A stretch of 64,000 nucleotides of DNA from the NCBI GenBank assembly GCA_038205115.1, contig JBBRCE010000005.1, positions 103,824 to 167,823 on the forward strand, given 5' to 3'. Each line of letters opens with the position of its first letter. The stretch's first letter is position 1. Below are positions 42,149 through 52,049 of the stretch, piece after piece. Both the position numbers and the translations under genes were made by a program. The notes under the pieces are model-generated. The model made no database searches, was not told the origin of the DNA, and saw only the letters and a program-made list of their open reading frames with translations. The stretch comes from JBBRCE01 sp038205115. Its GTDB lineage: Bacteria; Planctomycetota; Planctomycetia; Pirellulales; JBBRCE01.

Positions 42149-44821
42149 ATGGATGGAGCCCAGCAACCAACCGACGATTCGCCAATGCGGCGTACGGCGC
42201 CGCGTTGGGCCTCGCTGGCCATGCTGCTCGTTTGCGGCGCGCTGAGCTTGTCAGGCTGCGGCGGATGCTCGGGCAGCGGTTCGGATGTCGATCCGACGCC
42301 CACACCGGCAACTGCCAAGGATGGCAAACAAAAGAAAAAGCCCGACTTCGAGGAACCGCGGATTGCTGCCCAGCCGAACCCGCCCAACTCGCAACGGCCG
42401 ATTGTGGCCGCCAAGCCAGGTCACTGGTTCGGCAGTGTCGAATGGATCAAAGCCAACAATTACGATTTCAACGGCGATCTGGAAACCGCTGCCGTCGACC
42501 GCGCCGATAGTCCCTTCGACCTGCCCGGCACGCCTTATCGCATTGTGCAAACACGGCAGGTGACGCTGGAAAAAGGCAAAGCCAAATATTTGGAAACGTT
42601 TGGTTACTTGCCGCCATCGGCCGCTGCCGAAGGCATTCCGGAATTTTCCAGTCGGCTGCAACAACGCGGCGTGGGCGTGACCACGCTCGAACGACGCAAG
42701 CCCATCGAGCGCATGCCGGACTGGCAATACTACTTTGTCGTGCTGGCCCGCGAGCCCGATTTGTATAAAGAATTGGATCGGACCTTTGCCATCAGCCCGC
42801 ATCACTTACCAATCTCGGCCAGCTACCGCGTGGCCCGCTTGCCGCCCAGCGATTACGTACCGCTGCCATCGCAATTGGTCGGCTGGACGAGCATCGCCTA
42901 TTTGCTGTGGGACGACTACGACCCCAGCAAACTTTCGCCCGATCAGCAAACGGCTCTGCTCGATTGGTTGCACTGGGGAGGGCAATTGATTCTCAGTGGG
43001 CCAGACACGCTGGATTCGCTCAAAGGCAGCTTTCTGCAAGATGTGCTGCCGGTGAGCGCTAAAGAGACGGTCACGCTCATCGAAAAAGATTTGCAACCGC
43101 TGAACGAGCCTTGGGAAGAAATCGACGGCAAGTTGCCGGAGCGCCGCCTGACGCTGGCAAAACCCCTGCCCGGCGTACGCTTCACCATCAACGACGCGGG
43201 CAAATTTGTGCCCGGCACCGGCGAGTTGGTCGCTCGCCAACGCGTGGGCCGGGGATCAATCACCGTCACGGCCTTTAAACTCGGCGCCAAAGCCATTCGG
43301 CAGTGGAAAAATTTCGATGGTTTTTTGCACTGTTATTTGATGAATCGTCCGGCGCGAAATTTTGTCGATGACCCCAACCAAGGCTTGCTCGTCAGTTGGG
43401 CACCAGACGCTCGTCAGGCGAAACGATTTGATGGTCTGGAATTCAACTCGCCGCAGTTTGGCACGATGACGCGTTTCTTGAGCCGTGACGTTGGATATTC
43501 TGCGGCGGATCGCACTCAGAAACCGCGGGTGCCGGCAACCACGAGTAACGATCCGTTTGCTAATTTGCCCGCCCCGCCGGAGGAATCGTTTGGCACGGAT
43601 ATGGCTGACGACATGCACACCAACTACGCGCCCGGCCTTGGCGGCTGGAACGATGATCGCGGCATTGCCCAGGCGAGCCGCGATGTGCTGCTGAGCGCGG
43701 CCGGCATCGATATTCCGCGCAAGCAGTTTGTCGTGGGCATGTTGGCGATTTACCTGGCTGTGCTGGTGCCGCTGAATTGGCTGTTGTTCCGCGTGTTCGG
43801 CGTGGTCGAGTACGCTTGGGCAATGGTACCGGTCATTGCCGTGGTGGGCGCGGTGGGCGTGATCCGATTGGCGCAGTTGAATATCGGTTTCGCCCGTTCG
43901 ACCACCGAGGTTGGCGTGCTAGAAATGCAGCCCGACTACGGCCGCGCGCATCTCACGCGCTACACGGCGCTTTACTCGAGCCTGTCGACCGATTACGAAA
44001 TGCGTTACGAAAAAGATGCCGCCGCGGTGATGCTGCCGTTTTCGCTGGAGAACTCGCGGGCGACCGAAAAGTCGATCGGCAGCCGGAACCCAAGCCGCAC
44101 CACCCTCACTTACCATCGCGGTACGGACGCCTGGCTGAGCGGCTTTTTCGTGCAATCCAATTCCACGGCCATGATGCACAGCGAGCAAATGCTCAACCTG
44201 GGCGACGACAAAACGCTCGATGGCCGCCTGACGCTAACATTCGATGGCGCAAACGCAAAGCTCGCCAATCGTTCGCGGCTCGAACTCAAAGGCGCGGGAC
44301 TCGTCGGCAAGGAACGTGGTCAAACCCGTATTGCCTGGCTTGGTGATTTAGCCGCAGGGCAAAGTGTGTCGGCAGAAATTCAGACGTTTCCCGCGACCGA
44401 TCAATCGCAGCCCAAATTGCTATTCAGCCAGTGGGACGATCAAGCCTGGACCGCCCAGCCCGACGCGGCACATCTAAATCGGCTTTCGCTGCGTCCGCTG
44501 GCGCAATTGATGACCGATCTGGCCACGCAAGATACCGGCCAATTCGAAGGTCAAATGCGCAGTGGCGATTGGCGCTTAATCGCCTGGACCGAAGCTGCCA
44601 TGCCTGGTCAACGGATCAGCCCCGAGGCCGCGCAAAGCCGGCAGGTGACCATGATTGTCGCTCATTTACGCCATGCCGCGCTGCCTTCGCCCAGCCGGGA
44701 TGCCAATCATCCGCCCAGCAATCTCGAAAACACGCCGAGCGAACGCGACGCCGAAGGCAACCCGATCAACGATACCGGACCGACGGTTCCCGAGCCTTCG
44801 CCCGACGCGCCTAACCCGTAG
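42149..44821 (+). CDS. Large lipoprotein/membrane protein of an ABC system
   Basis: An 890-aa protein. A lipobox (LSLSGC, Cys37) follows a hydrophobic stretch (ASLAMLLVCGALSLS), so lipid anchoring is likely. A long extracytoplasmic part follows, with a GATase/DUF4350-like segment around 240-300 (LLDWLHWGGQLILSGPDTL). Near residues 525-580 are two hydrophobic spans (FVVGMLAIYLAVLVPLNWLLF). The remainder is beta-rich, ending in a Pro/Asp-rich tail. The 46-base gap to an ABC ATPase suggests a shared function, as in gliding-type ABC systems, where such proteins accompany ATPase and permease. No permease gene is present here. Start could also be ATG 42185. Confidence 0.6.
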   Translation: MDGAQQPTDDSPMRRTAPRWASLAMLLVCGALSLSGCGGCSGSGSDVDPTPTPATAKDGKQKKKPDFEEPRIAAQPNPPNSQRPIVAAKPGHWFGSVEWIKANNYDFNGDLETAAVDRADSPFDLPGTPYRIVQTRQVTLEKGKAKYLETFGYLPPSAAAEGIPEFSSRLQQRGVGVTTLERRKPIERMPDWQYYFVVLAREPDLYKELDRTFAISPHHLPISASYRVARLPPSDYVPLPSQLVGWTSIAYLLWDDYDPSKLSPDQQTALLDWLHWGGQLILSGPDTLDSLKGSFLQDVLPVSAKETVTLIEKDLQPLNEPWEEIDGKLPERRLTLAKPLPGVRFTINDAGKFVPGTGELVARQRVGRGSITVTAFKLGAKAIRQWKNFDGFLHCYLMNRPARNFVDDPNQGLLVSWAPDARQAKRFDGLEFNSPQFGTMTRFLSRDVGYSAADRTQKPRVPATTSNDPFANLPAPPEESFGTDMADDMHTNYAPGLGGWNDDRGIAQASRDVLLSAAGIDIPRKQFVVGMLAIYLAVLVPLNWLLFRVFGVVEYAWAMVPVIAVVGAVGVIRLAQLNIGFARSTTEVGVLEMQPDYGRAHLTRYTALYSSLSTDYEMRYEKDAAAVMLPFSLENSRATEKSIGSRNPSRTTLTYHRGTDAWLSGFFVQSNSTAMMHSEQMLNLGDDKTLDGRLTLTFDGANAKLANRSRLELKGAGLVGKERGQTRIAWLGDLAAGQSVSAEIQTFPATDQSQPKLLFSQWDDQAWTAQPDAAHLNRLSLRPLAQLMTDLATQDTGQFEGQMRSGDWRLIAWTEAAMPGQRISPEAAQSRQVTMIVAHLRHAALPSPSRDANHPPSNLENTPSERDAEGNPINDTGPTVPEPSPDAPNP

Positions 44822-44867
44822 TCCGACACGTCAATTTTTGACTCGCTCCTTTTTTTCGCGGAAACTC

Positions 44868-45794
44868 ATGATCGAATTGATCAACTTCGGCAAACGTTAC
44901 GGCGAATTTACCGCGGTCGAGGGGCTGAATCTGAAGATCGAAGCCGGCGAGATGTTTGGTTTTATCGGCCCCAACGGCGCCGGCAAAAGCACCACTATTC
45001 GCTTTTTGGCCACGCTGCTCAAAGCCACGCAGGGCGAAGGCACCGTTAACGGCCATAGCGTGACCAAAGATCCCATGGGCGTGCGACGCAGCGTCGGTTA
45101 CATGCCCGACGACTTTGGCGTTTACGATGGCATGCGCGTGTGGGAGTTTCTCGACTTCTTCGCCACCGCCTACCAAATTCCCCGCGCGCGCCGCAAGCAA
45201 GTGATTGCCGACGTGCTGGAGCTACTGGACTTAACGCATAAGCGGACGGATTTTGTCAACGGGCTGTCGCGCGGTATGAAGCAGCGGCTGTGTCTGGCGA
45301 AAACGCTGGTTCATGATCCGCCAGTGCTGATCTTGGACGAACCCTCCAGCGGACTCGATCCGCGCGCCCGATTAGAAGTCAAAGCGCTGCTCAAAGAGCT
45401 ACGCCGCATGGGCAAGACGATCTTAATTTCCAGCCACATCCTCACCGAACTGGCCGACTGCTGCACGTCCATCGGCATCATCGAGCGCGGCCAACTGCTG
45501 ATGCACGGACCCATCGAAGACGTGTACCATCGCATTCAGGGTCATCGCCGAATTTCCGTGAAGTTCGTTGAACACATGGAGGCCGGTTTGGCCGTGATTC
45601 GCAGCTTCCCGGAAACGCACGATGTGCAAATTGAAGATCAACAAGCCACGATCGAATTTGCCGGCGACGACAACCGCGTGGCTGCCCTGCTGCAAACGCT
45701 CACCGCGCAAGGCGTGCGAATCCGCAGCTTTGCCGAAAAGGATCCCTCGCTGGAAGATGTGTTCATGCTGGTCACCAAAGGTTTGGTGACCTAA
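44868..45794 (+). CDS. ABC transporter ATP-binding protein
   Basis: A 308-aa ATPase of the ABC-2/CcmA type. Walker A is GPNGAGKST (about 40), the signature is NGLSRGMKQRLCLAKTL, Walker B is VLILDEPSSGLDPRAR, and the H-loop is ISSHILTEL. A C-terminal 80-residue extension is usual for this group. It probably powers an exporter of polysaccharide, drug or gliding type; a permease is expected but not seen within the window. It is the second gene of a two-gene rightward unit with the large lipoprotein. Confidence 0.9.
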   Translation: MIELINFGKRYGEFTAVEGLNLKIEAGEMFGFIGPNGAGKSTTIRFLATLLKATQGEGTVNGHSVTKDPMGVRRSVGYMPDDFGVYDGMRVWEFLDFFATAYQIPRARRKQVIADVLELLDLTHKRTDFVNGLSRGMKQRLCLAKTLVHDPPVLILDEPSSGLDPRARLEVKALLKELRRMGKTILISSHILTELADCCTSIGIIERGQLLMHGPIEDVYHRIQGHRRISVKFVEHMEAGLAVIRSFPETHDVQIEDQQATIEFAGDDNRVAALLQTLTAQGVRIRSFAEKDPSLEDVFMLVTKGLVT

Positions 45795-45803
45795 TGCAAA
45801 ACA

Positions 45804-45838
45804 CCATCGCCGCCGCGCATGCGCGCCGGCGGCGATGG
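45804..45838. terminator. Bidirectional-type hairpin between convergent units
   Basis: CCATCGCCGCCG (45804-45815) and CGGCGGCGATGG (45827-45838), a perfect 12-bp stem with an 11-base loop that contains GCGCATGCGC. It lies 10 bases after the ABC gene and 71 bases from the end of the giant gene, serving either strand. Confidence 0.65.
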
Positions 45839-45908
45839 CCTGCTTGAGCACGTCTGCCGCGCAAAACAGCCAGGGCCGATGCCAGTCAATTTCTCCGCGG
45901 CTGCGGAG

Positions 45909-48900
45909 TTAATCCACCATCCGTCGCACCATCATGCCGCGCAGCACGTTGTTGTTTTCGCCGCGCTGGTAGCCCACGGGGATTGAGCGATCGTACATGA
46001 AAAACGCGCGATGCCGTTCGATGGAGCCGTTATCCGCGCCCACCTCTTGCCCCAACTGGTAGCCGTCGGGATGGACGTCGTTGGCCGCGGCTTGCACCAC
46101 CTCGAAGTAGCCCACCGTGACCCACACGGCATACACGTTGGATCGCGTGGTGGTCATGTTGCCCAGGCGGGTGAGCGCCTGATAACGGAAAAATGCGTTG
46201 CGATCCGTGTTCACCGAATCTGTCGTGTTGGCGGGCGATTCGAACAACGCCCGATTGGGGTCGGTCCCCACGCGCAGCAACGTGCAATCCACTCCCTGAC
46301 GTTTAAAAGCTGGCTCGGGCACCATGTCGCCCGCGCTGGGCGAGCGAAACGGCGATCCAAACATGCCGCCCGGCCCCTTGCCGTTTCCGGCGCGCGACAT
46401 CTTGAAGTTGTCGTAGAACGCGGCATAGGCCGGATTGGAGGTCGATCCATAGTAGTTGAGCATCAGCGCATTAATCGTTTCGCGAGTCGCCGTGTTAACG
46501 TTGATCTTGCCTGGATCGCGATGTTTGGAAACCTGGTTGAAAGGCGGATGGCGGTAGTCGTAATCCGTACCTGCTGTGCTGGCGAACTGCGTCGGATTGA
46601 GCATCACGTCCGTGCCTACAAACGGCGACGGAACTTGCACGTAGTCCAACACTCGAGAGAAGTCGGGCGCTTGTGCTCCGGTGCTACTATCGTTGAAGAA
46701 GTTTAACAAGTGGTTGTACGAGCCGGAGAAGGTCGTATATCCACTGGTGGGAATGGCGGCCGCAAGCGTGGGATAGCCAAAATCCCACAACAACCGCGAC
46801 GAAGACGAAGCCGGCACCAGCAGCAATTCCATGGCGTTGGAATACGGGCGAGAATTGAACGCAATCCACGGAAATGGCTTTTGTGGTTCGCCCAGCGCCG
46901 GCGCGGCGCGCGGCGTGCCGTAAGTGGGATTCAAAAAGCCCAGCGAGCAATCCAACTTGGCGTCGAAAACATTCGTGGCGGTCACCGTCACCGCCTTGGC
47001 GGTAGGCAACGTCGACGTCTGCGCCCAAACATTGTAATGCGCTTCCGAAGCTGAATACGGCGGCAGCGGTCCGCGTTGCCGGCTGGCAAAGCTGACGCTG
47101 CCTGGCGGTTTGGGATCGTCCGGATCGTAACCCTTGCCATCGGCTGGTGCGGTCTCGCCGGCCGGCACTTTATTGGGCTTTTCGCCATTGAAGGTGGTCA
47201 GATCCACCGGCATCCAGTCGACCGTGATGTACGGATTGACCGGCACGGTAGCGTCGTGCCCCGGCTGACCTTTTTCCGGATTGTAACCCGCCCGCGGATT
47301 CGCCAGACGCTGCAGCACCACGGTGCGATAATTCTGCTTGGTGCCGGTAGCCAACAGTTTGGCGTCGAACAGCGGACCGGCGGCGGAATCGAGCGGTTGG
47401 TCCAATGGTGCCGGGGAGGCACCGTCACCGTACGTATCCATCAGCGGGACGGTCGTGGTATCGGTGGCGTTATTGTTCTTGGGCTCGGGATAATACGTGG
47501 CGCTCGATGGCAACGGCTCAGAAATGTTTTGACCAATGCCGTTGGTGGCCGGTCCACCCAGGTTGGCCGTCTTGGCCTGCTGAGTCCAGGTGGCGGGCGC
47601 ATCCATGGCCGGAATGATCACGATCGGCGTCTGAATATTCGTACCGGCCGCGTTAAGCCCGTTGAGCACCGGGTTGAGTGGCGTGGTCAAATCGATTTTC
47701 TGAGTGGACAGCTTGCCGGTATTGTCCAAGCCAATCCAAGTCTTCATCCGTGGACCGACAATCGCGTAACGGCCTGGCGTCAATTGCGGCGCGGTGCCAA
47801 AGCGGTTGTAAAAAATCTTGGCCTTATCCGGGTGACCGGCGGCCGGCGCGGTTTGCGTGAACCAAACAATCCGGTCGATAGTCATGCCGGCTTGCGTGGG
47901 ATCAAAGGTGAACGTGTTGGGCGCCTTGCCCGAGGATGTGAGGAAATCGTTGCCGGCGCCGTCCGAGGGCATGCCGATGGCCACGCGCCAAATCGGGCTG
48001 ACCGGCGCGGTGCCGGCCGCCGGCGCCATTTTGCCGAGATTCAGCGTGTGAGTGGTGGGATCGAACAACTCGGGCGGATAAAGCGGATGCGTGGCCGCCA
48101 GACCCGTGGGACTATTTTGCGTATGCGGGCAATACAGTTCGAAGAAAAACGACCCTTGCGGGACGCGAATTTGATCCATCGTCGGATCAGGCTTATCCGT
48201 GTCAGTCCGCTTCTTCTTCGTGGAATCATCTTTGGTATCGCCTACGCGGCGATCGTGAAATGCCAACGTCTCCATCAGGAGTAACTCGGGTTGTTTGCAA
48301 CCCCAGACCAGACCGCGATAGGCCAAGGCGTCGTCCGTGCTACCGAGCCCAACGATGCCGTCCACGCGCCAGCCGGCGCCGTTGCCCCAAGGATCTTCGT
48401 CGTACTCAAAGGCCGGCATGGCCGCGCTCGGTTCGCGAAAGCTCACCACGTTAATCGCCCATTGGGCGCAGCGCCGGGCAAACGCCTTGTTGGCGGTTTG
48501 CGTATCGTTGAGTTTATAGTTGGCGTCGTAAGTTTTGTCGTGCAGCAACATCGCCAGGCAGTAAAGCTGGCGGGCCATGATCTGACGAGCCTGGCTATTG
48601 CTTTTAAGCTTCGTGGCCACCGCCGCAAACGCGGGCAGCAATGCCATGGCGTCGTTGCCGTTATTCAGATAATTGACTGCCGCACCGGCCGAACCCGTCA
48701 ACGTCGCGTTCCCTTCCTCGACGTTATCCGCTACGCCGTCGCCGTCGTTGTCGCGGCCATTGCCAAACGGGCGGTTGATATTCATTCGCACCCCGTTGAT
48801 CAACTCCGGAGCAAGCATGATTGCAAGCTGCGCGTTGACCTGCGTTGAGGTCACGCCAGAACTCAGCAGCCGTGCGGCCGCCAGATCGACGATGCTGCTG

Positions 48901-50837
48901 GAGCGACGGTCGGCACCCGTAGCGCCAGCGCCCATCAGCGTTCCAAACGACGTGCCGATGATCGACCGCAGTTCGACCGGCGCAATGCAGTTGGGCGCGG
49001 GCGAATCGTAGCTAAACGGCGTGATTTTGATGGCACTGGACTTGGGATCGATGTTGGACGCCAATCCCAGCACGCGGCTCAAGCGTGGACTCAACGCGCC
49101 GGCATCCACCGCGCCAAATCGCAGCAGGCGTTCGTACTCGGCCGCGCCAAAGAAGTTGTCCGTCAGCGTCGAATTCGGCAAGCCATAATTCACCGAGTTC
49201 AAATTCGCCGAATACGGATTTCCGAGCATCTCATCCGTGGTGCTGCTGGGCAGATACAGCGGCGTGCCGCGCGTATCCACGCCGGTTACGATCTGCCCTC
49301 GCAAGTCGGGCGGCGTGCCAAACAAACTGACGCCGTTGGGGTACAACGTGGGCACGGTAAACAGCTTGGTCAATGACGCGGGATCGGACGTGCCGGTGAT
49401 GCCGGGCATGATGATGTTGCCCGACCCCTTGGCATTTTCGCCGTACCGCCCCTCGTACTGGCTGGTGCCGCCCAGCAGCGCCGTGGCCTGCGGGGGGGTG
49501 AACAGCGACAGCAAATTGATTTCGGCCGGGCCATAACCCACGCCGTGGGGCAAGGTGCTGGCCGTCATGGTCGTACCGCCGCCTGCGTAAGGTTCTTGCG
49601 GCGAAACGGTGGTCAACGTCTGCGCACCGGCATTGGTCAAGGCAATTTGCGACCAGTTGCCGTGCGCGTTGATGTTGATCTTGCCGTCTAAATCCAAAAC
49701 CAAAAAGGCAAACATCGGTTTGACCGAACGGCCGCCGCGGCCCGTCACCGCCGGAAAGCCCAAATCGATCCAGACGCTATCGTTGACGCCCAAACCAAAA
49801 TTATCGACGTCCCACGGGCCGTTGACCGGATCGTAGGTTGGGTTACTGCCCGTGAAATTGGGATTATCGTTTTTCGTCGGTCGCAGCGAAATCAATCGCA
49901 GCTTGTTCGGATCGGTCGACGCGCCCAAATACTTAATCAAGTCGGGCCGATGAAACGAGGGGATAATCAGGTTGGACGTATAGCCCGCCGTGCCGATCAC
50001 GTCCAGCGGCAAGAAGGCCAAATACGGATTGTTGTAATCCGGCGCGGTGTAGTCCATGGCACCGACCATCGTATCGGCCAATCGTGTGTTGTTGACGCCG
50101 CCTGTGGCCGAGAAATCCACATATTTGTGATTGAGAATGTATGCCAGCGGCAACGGACCGCCGCCCGCCTTGGGCGAATACTTGACATCGATCACACCCG
50201 TGGCCGGATCGAAGCCGTTGCCGCCGCCCGAGTACGCGCGGCCGTTAATCAAATACTGGTTACCGGCCACCGGCAGGGGCGAAATGTTTTGATCCGAGTC
50301 AAACGCCATGACTTGCACGTAAAACGTGCCGCCGGCTGGCGGTGCGTAGCCGGTAATTCTCGTGCTGTAACCGGCCGCCGGTCCGTCCAGCATCGTAAGT
50401 ACGCAGCCGTTGTAATAGCCGCTGAGTGGCACCATCGGCGCAACGCCAATCGGGGTGCAAGTGAGCTGCAACATTTGACCGCCAGCGATGGACTTTGTTG
50501 CCGAGCAGGTACCGGTGTAAATCGCGCTGCCGATGCCGTTCATCGTCTTACCGTACAGCGGCGGTGCGCTGCCGTACATGGCGTGCAGCAAGCTGTTGTA
50601 CTGCAGACTGGAGTAGGGATTCCGGCTGCCGCGCACCAATTGCAAAAAGGCGTCATCCAGCAGCGCCGGATACGGGTCCAACTGTTGGCCAATCCGGGCA
50701 TGGATTTTGGCCGAGGTTTTCGCCCGCGTGGCGGTCACCACAAACGTGATGGTCACCAGCGTGAACAGCACCAGCATCGTCAACATAATCAGCAGCAAAA
50801 TACCGCGACGATTTTGCCTGCGAGATAAAGTAGCCAT
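45909..50837 (-). CDS. Giant GspK-like pseudopilin / type II secretion protein
   Basis: A 1642-aa protein, far longer than classical GspK (about 300-350 aa). N-terminus: charged stretch RRQNRRG, then the hydrophobic helix ILLLIMLTMLVLFTLVTITF, like a pseudopilin but without Glu at +5, as in GspK. Two GspK-like motifs appear: DLDGKININAHGNW near residue 387 and KINVNTATRETINAL near 1446. A calcium-loop-like DNDGDGVADNVEE lies near 695. Most of the rest is low-similarity beta-rich sequence, Pro/Asn-rich around 1050-1250. It is the last gene in the secretion operon. Likely caps a pseudopilus or forms a surface structure; role inferred. Confidence 0.75.
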   Translation of the reverse strand: MATLSRRQNRRGILLLIMLTMLVLFTLVTITFVVTATRAKTSAKIHARIGQQLDPYPALLDDAFLQLVRGSRNPYSSLQYNSLLHAMYGSAPPLYGKTMNGIGSAIYTGTCSATKSIAGGQMLQLTCTPIGVAPMVPLSGYYNGCVLTMLDGPAAGYSTRITGYAPPAGGTFYVQVMAFDSDQNISPLPVAGNQYLINGRAYSGGGNGFDPATGVIDVKYSPKAGGGPLPLAYILNHKYVDFSATGGVNNTRLADTMVGAMDYTAPDYNNPYLAFLPLDVIGTAGYTSNLIIPSFHRPDLIKYLGASTDPNKLRLISLRPTKNDNPNFTGSNPTYDPVNGPWDVDNFGLGVNDSVWIDLGFPAVTGRGGRSVKPMFAFLVLDLDGKININAHGNWSQIALTNAGAQTLTTVSPQEPYAGGGTTMTASTLPHGVGYGPAEINLLSLFTPPQATALLGGTSQYEGRYGENAKGSGNIIMPGITGTSDPASLTKLFTVPTLYPNGVSLFGTPPDLRGQIVTGVDTRGTPLYLPSSTTDEMLGNPYSANLNSVNYGLPNSTLTDNFFGAAEYERLLRFGAVDAGALSPRLSRVLGLASNIDPKSSAIKITPFSYDSPAPNCIAPVELRSIIGTSFGTLMGAGATGADRRSSSIVDLAAARLLSSGVTSTQVNAQLAIMLAPELINGVRMNINRPFGNGRDNDGDGVADNVEEGNATLTGSAGAAVNYLNNGNDAMALLPAFAAVATKLKSNSQARQIMARQLYCLAMLLHDKTYDANYKLNDTQTANKAFARRCAQWAINVVSFREPSAAMPAFEYDEDPWGNGAGWRVDGIVGLGSTDDALAYRGLVWGCKQPELLLMETLAFHDRRVGDTKDDSTKKKRTDTDKPDPTMDQIRVPQGSFFFELYCPHTQNSPTGLAATHPLYPPELFDPTTHTLNLGKMAPAAGTAPVSPIWRVAIGMPSDGAGNDFLTSSGKAPNTFTFDPTQAGMTIDRIVWFTQTAPAAGHPDKAKIFYNRFGTAPQLTPGRYAIVGPRMKTWIGLDNTGKLSTQKIDLTTPLNPVLNGLNAAGTNIQTPIVIIPAMDAPATWTQQAKTANLGGPATNGIGQNISEPLPSSATYYPEPKNNNATDTTTVPLMDTYGDGASPAPLDQPLDSAAGPLFDAKLLATGTKQNYRTVVLQRLANPRAGYNPEKGQPGHDATVPVNPYITVDWMPVDLTTFNGEKPNKVPAGETAPADGKGYDPDDPKPPGSVSFASRQRGPLPPYSASEAHYNVWAQTSTLPTAKAVTVTATNVFDAKLDCSLGFLNPTYGTPRAAPALGEPQKPFPWIAFNSRPYSNAMELLLVPASSSSRLLWDFGYPTLAAAIPTSGYTTFSGSYNHLLNFFNDSSTGAQAPDFSRVLDYVQVPSPFVGTDVMLNPTQFASTAGTDYDYRHPPFNQVSKHRDPGKINVNTATRETINALMLNYYGSTSNPAYAAFYDNFKMSRAGNGKGPGGMFGSPFRSPSAGDMVPEPAFKRQGVDCTLLRVGTDPNRALFESPANTTDSVNTDRNAFFRYQALTRLGNMTTTRSNVYAVWVTVGYFEVVQAAANDVHPDGYQLGQEVGADNGSIERHRAFFMYDRSIPVGYQRGENNNVLRGMMVRRMVD

Positions 50838-51022
50838 GTCCGCCGAAACCTTTCGAGAAATGCGCCGTTTGCCCGCGGCCCGTAATTCATGATTTTGAGC
50901 AACCGGCCTTGGTGATTGCCGGTCGCAGATTTTTGAGATTTCCTAGCGGTCGTGCATCTGGAAATCCCCACTGACTCAAACTTTGGACCCGCACAAGTAG
51001 CAGGGTCTCACGCTGCCGGACG

Positions 51023-52048
51023 TTATTGCGGGAACAGACTCATTCCTTCCCAGCGTACGGTTTTTTCATATACGCCAATCACACCATCGCAATAATGTGC
51101 GGCGCTCGGAGTCACATCCAGTGGCCAATCGCGGCCTTGCAAAGTCGCCGCGCGCGTGCTGGAACTCGGATCGGCGTCAGCGATATTTCGAATCAAATAC
51201 CAGGCGAAAACAGATTGTGAAATCGCCGCTCCGTTAACATTGCCACTGCTTATGCCACTGACGAGCAGGTAGGTGCCGCTTTTGATCTTGCCAACTTGAT
51301 CGGGCGTTGTTCCGGTTAAGACCACGTCGCCGCCACTAATGCCGGGCTTAGTGATCGTCAATGATCGTTCGCTAAAGCCATCGTTGACGATAACTCGCGG
51401 TGAAAACACAACCAGCGCCACGTTGTAAAGATCTTGATTGTCGCGCGAGTGGGTAACTGTGTACATCCACGACATAATGCCGGCCTGCACGCCATTTTTA
51501 TCCGTGAAACCAAACGAGCGCTTGAGCGGCGTGCCGGTCAGCGGCTCCATCACCTGATAGGCTTCTTTGGTGTGCAGCGAGAAACCTTGATCGTCGTTTT
51601 CGTCGGGAATGATGTTCAAATTATCGTGCGACATAAACACGGCTTCGGCTAATTCCCGGCCCCAGGGCGTCTTGTTGTCCGCACTCAGAATCGACAGCCG
51701 CGCCATGGTGGGCGACTTGTTCGGAGCATACGGAAAAACGTTGGGCAGACCGGCCGCCACGCCCAACGGGTCGATGCAATACGGCGGCTGAACGGCTAGC
51801 GTACCGTTATTGATCAATGGCCCAGTGCCGTATGACCAGCGCGTGGCTTGCATCATGCCGCGGGTCTTGAGTTCTTGAATGCCGGAAATGCCCTGCACGG
51901 CCTTGCGATCTTCGGTATTGGCCTTGATCACTTCGGACCGGCCGGCGGGAATCAACGCCGCCAGACTAGTCAGGCCGATGGTCAGCACAAACATGGCGAC
52001 CAGCGTTTCAATCAGGCTGATGCCCTGGCGTGTATTGCGTAACAACAT
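51023..52048 (-). CDS. Type IV pseudopilin (PilV/GspI-like)
   Basis: A 341-aa protein with a prepilin leader. The cut site is in NTRQG|ISLIETLVAMFVLTIG, with Glu at +5 after the Gly cleavage point. The span continues to AALIPAGR. The rest is a globular pseudopilin head of unknown fold. It begins 1 base after the stop of the upstream pseudopilin gene, so both are coupled. Processing by the A24 peptidase at 36.6-37.9 kb is expected. It probably is a minor pilin that helps initiate pilus assembly, as GspI/PilV do; this is inferred from the leader, not from the head. Confidence 0.75.
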   Translation of the reverse strand: MLLRNTRQGISLIETLVAMFVLTIGLTSLAALIPAGRSEVIKANTEDRKAVQGISGIQELKTRGMMQATRWSYGTGPLINNGTLAVQPPYCIDPLGVAAGLPNVFPYAPNKSPTMARLSILSADNKTPWGRELAEAVFMSHDNLNIIPDENDDQGFSLHTKEAYQVMEPLTGTPLKRSFGFTDKNGVQAGIMSWMYTVTHSRDNQDLYNVALVVFSPRVIVNDGFSERSLTITKPGISGGDVVLTGTTPDQVGKIKSGTYLLVSGISSGNVNGAAISQSVFAWYLIRNIADADPSSSTRAATLQGRDWPLDVTPSAAHYCDGVIGVYEKTVRWEGMSLFPQ

Positions 52049-52049
52049 G

